Positions 7,076 through 7,967 of a stretch of DNA of 7,967 nt are shown piece after piece; position 1 is the stretch's first letter, and every line of letters begins with the position of its first letter. The notes under the pieces were generated by a model that saw only the letters and a list, made by a program, of their open reading frames with translations, made no database searches and had not been told where the DNA came from. The translations under genes and the position numbers were made by a program. Source of the stretch: an uncultured Flavobacteriales bacterium (GTDB taxonomy: Bacteria; Bacteroidota; Bacteroidia; CAIKAF01); the NCBI GenBank assembly GCA_937925455.1, contig CALEWF010000242.1, positions 1 to 7,967 on the forward strand. The letters are read 5' to 3'.

Positions 7076-7668
7076 AACCAGATTTTACAAAAAATCCCGA
7101 CGGATTAGTTCCTGTAATTATTCAAGATGCCGATACCCGTATGGTATTAATGTTAGGCTACATGAATGAAGAAGCATGGGAAAAAACCCTTAAAGAAGAT
7201 GTTGTAACTTTTTACAGCCGCAATAAAAAACGTCTGTGGACAAAAGGTGAAACTTCAGGAAATTACCTAATCAAAAAGCAAATCTTACTCGATTGTGACC
7301 AAGATTGTATTTTAATTCTTGCTAAACCCAAAGGACCTACATGCCATACTGGTTCAGATACCTGCTTTGGAGAAAAAAACGAAGGTAACTTTTTGATTCA
7401 TTTAGAAAAAATTATTGAAGAACGAAAAAATAAAAAAGAGGGTAATTCTTACACAGCATCTCTTTTTGCAAACGGTACAAGTAAAATAGCTCAAAAAGTA
7501 GGTGAAGAAGCGGTAGAATTGGTAATTGAAGCATTACAAACAAATGATGACTTGTTTTTAAATGAATCAGCTGATTTACTTTTTCATTTTTTAGTATTAC
7601 TTCAGCAAAAAGGTAAAAAATTGAATGACGTCATTGAGATTCTTCATAAAAGGCATCGTTCATCTTAA
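7072..7668 (+). CDS. hisI: Bifunctional phosphoribosyl-AMP cyclohydrolase / phosphoribosyl-ATP pyrophosphohydrolase (HisIE)
   Basis: A fusion for pathway steps two and three, often called hisIE. The HisI domain (about 1-105) opens the adenine ring of PR-AMP. It shows MLGYMNEEAW, the FYSRNKKRLWTKGETSGN stretch (47-64), the metal-binding aspartates of LLDCDQDC (D74, D76, D78), and cysteines C91 and C98 in PTCHTGSDTCFGE. The HisE domain (about 106-198) removes pyrophosphate from PR-ATP. It has the helical MazG-like pattern with KVGEEAVELVIEA (142-154) and NESADLLFHFLVLL (164-177), whose Glu/Asp residues should bind magnesium. The 198-aa length is usual for the fusion. It is the last gene of the visible operon, ending at TAA 7666-7668, and starts in an ATGA overlap with hisF. 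Confidence 0.97.
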   Translation: MKPDFTKNPDGLVPVIIQDADTRMVLMLGYMNEEAWEKTLKEDVVTFYSRNKKRLWTKGETSGNYLIKKQILLDCDQDCILILAKPKGPTCHTGSDTCFGEKNEGNFLIHLEKIIEERKNKKEGNSYTASLFANGTSKIAQKVGEEAVELVIEALQTNDDLFLNESADLLFHFLVLLQQKGKKLNDVIEILHKRHRSS

Positions 7669-7770
7669 GTATTCACAGGCACAAATTTTTATTAAACCTA
7701 ATTTTTGCATTAGAAAATTTCCGTAGGCATCCAGAAAAACAAAAATCTACGTAGCCACTGTTACATAAAT

Positions 7771-7881
7771 AACCACAGAGAACACAAAGGAATACTGTAT
7801 GTTTTTACTTTCATTTTCTTTGTGTTCTCCGTGTATCTCTGTGTTCTTTGTGGTTAAATTTTTCACCACAGAGAACACAGA
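7771..7881. repeat. Cluster of four ACCACAGAGAACACA-like repeats in both orientations
   Basis: Unit A (7772-7786) and unit D (7865-7879) are an identical 15-nt direct repeat, ACCACAGAGAACACA. Units B (7818-7834) and C (7838-7854) carry related sequence on the opposite strand; read on the minus strand, C and B form a roughly 19-nt tandem with 15 of 19 matches. C and D pair as a 17-bp stem with one G-U and a 10-nt loop (7855-7864). A and B pair over about 16-18 positions with one internal mismatch. There is no U-tract after either stem. This looks like a dispersed extragenic repeat rather than coding sequence. Whether copies occur elsewhere in the genome cannot be seen here. Confidence 0.85.
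7838..7881. repeat. Near-perfect 17-bp stem-loop (units C and D)
   Basis: TCTGTGTTCTTTGTGGT (7838-7854) pairs with ACCACAGAGAACACAGA (7865-7881) at all 17 positions, allowing one G-U (7848 with 7871), around the loop TAAATTTTTC. It would be the most stable hairpin after hisIE. It might act as a transcript 3'-end barrier, but it lacks the downstream T-run of an intrinsic terminator on either strand. Confidence 0.8.
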
Positions 7882-7895
7882 TAAATAAACCAATT

Positions 7896-7931
7896 AAAAA
7901 ACGTCTTCAACCCAGTTTAATGCAATTGAAG
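7896..7931 (-). terminator. Possible weak minus-strand terminator
   Basis: On the minus strand, CTTCAA and TTGAAG (7926-7931 and 7905-7910) form a 6-bp stem with a 15-nt loop, followed three bases later by six T (7901-7896). The stem is short and A/T-rich, so this is weak. Its position just past a minus-strand stop codon (7917-7919) is what makes it worth listing. Confidence 0.2.
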
Positions 7932-7967
7932 TAAAATAGCTGTTTGAACCCAGGTGGTTACTTCATA
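7917..7967 (-). CDS. Possible C-terminal tail of a minus-strand gene, cut by the window edge
   Basis: Read from the right edge on the minus strand, 16 sense codons (YEVTTWVQTAILLQLH) lead to a TAA at 7919-7917. A terminator-like element overlaps the stop. Sixteen open codons can easily occur by chance and the residues match nothing I recognise, so this is only a candidate for a gene convergent with the his operon. Confidence 0.15.
   Translation of the reverse strand, partial: YEVTTWVQTAILLQLH

Larger units (their letters stand above)
7669..7967. other. Intergenic region downstream of the his operon
   Basis: No complete gene is visible over these 299 bases. 7669-7764 is A/T-rich and has only a weak 5-bp stem, CTAAT/ATTAG (7698-7702 with 7709-7713), and a short palindrome CTACGTAG (7747-7754). 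Neither makes a convincing intrinsic terminator for the his operon. 7771-7881 holds the repeat cluster described separately. The right end may hold the last 16 codons of a minus-strand gene with a terminator-like element. Confidence 0.6.

Noticed and set aside
7072..7668. Two separate genes hisI and hisE
   Set aside because: A single uninterrupted frame covers both domains with a short linker and no internal stop.
7699..7707. Bacteroidetes-type -7 promoter element (TAnnTTTG)
   Set aside because: TAATTTTTG has one base too many to fit, and no suitably spaced TTG -33 element was seen; no gene follows on this strand.
7698..7713. Intrinsic terminator for the his operon
   Set aside because: Only a 5-bp A/T stem (CTAAT/ATTAG), followed by AAAATTT rather than a T-run.
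7747..7754. CTACGTAG palindrome as an operator
   Set aside because: Eight bases is short, it does not extend, and no promoter or gene is next to it.
7771..7881. CRISPR array
   Set aside because: The repeats are in mixed orientation, imperfect, and lack uniform spacers; there are no cas genes in view.

Overview
The window is almost entirely one histidine biosynthesis operon, all on the + strand, from a low-GC bacterium that is most likely a member of the Bacteroidetes. Four things point that way. The order is hisG-D-C-B-H-A-F-IE. HisG is the long, self-sufficient form. HisB (phosphatase plus dehydratase) and HisI-HisE are both fused. Start codons sit behind A/T-rich sequence rather than clear Shine-Dalgarno motifs. 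The genus cannot be fixed from sequence reading alone.

Layout: 1-77 is an unusually GC-rich leader or upstream remnant with no recognisable gene. 78-7668 holds nine tightly packed genes: hisG, hisD, hisC, hisB, a trpG/pabA-type glutamine amidotransferase, hisH, hisA, hisF and hisIE. Seven of the eight junctions overlap, usually as ATGA. The exception is hisC-hisB, where the probable ATG start leaves a 17-nt gap, although a TTG would give a 4-nt overlap. 7669-7967 is non-coding as far as can be seen. It contains four copies, in both orientations, of a short ACCACAGAGAACACA-like repeat that fold into two hairpins, and possibly the tail of a minus-strand gene at the right edge.

Together the his genes cover all ten steps from PRPP and ATP to L-histidine. 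HisG makes phosphoribosyl-ATP, and HisIE does the pyrophosphohydrolase and cyclohydrolase steps. HisA isomerises ProFAR, and HisH-HisF form the imidazole ring. HisB dehydrates IGP and later dephosphorylates histidinol phosphate, HisC transaminates, and HisD does the last two oxidations. No key catalytic residue looks lost. The one clear variation is the missing cysteine zinc loop in the HisB phosphatase domain.

The main oddity is the ninth gene, a chorismate-pathway glutaminase subunit between hisB and hisH with no synthase partner in view. The other points of interest are the GC-rich 5' edge and the 3' repeat cluster, which is bracketed by an 8-nt direct repeat. I see no wholly new biological system here. 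No promoter or convincing operon terminator is visible.
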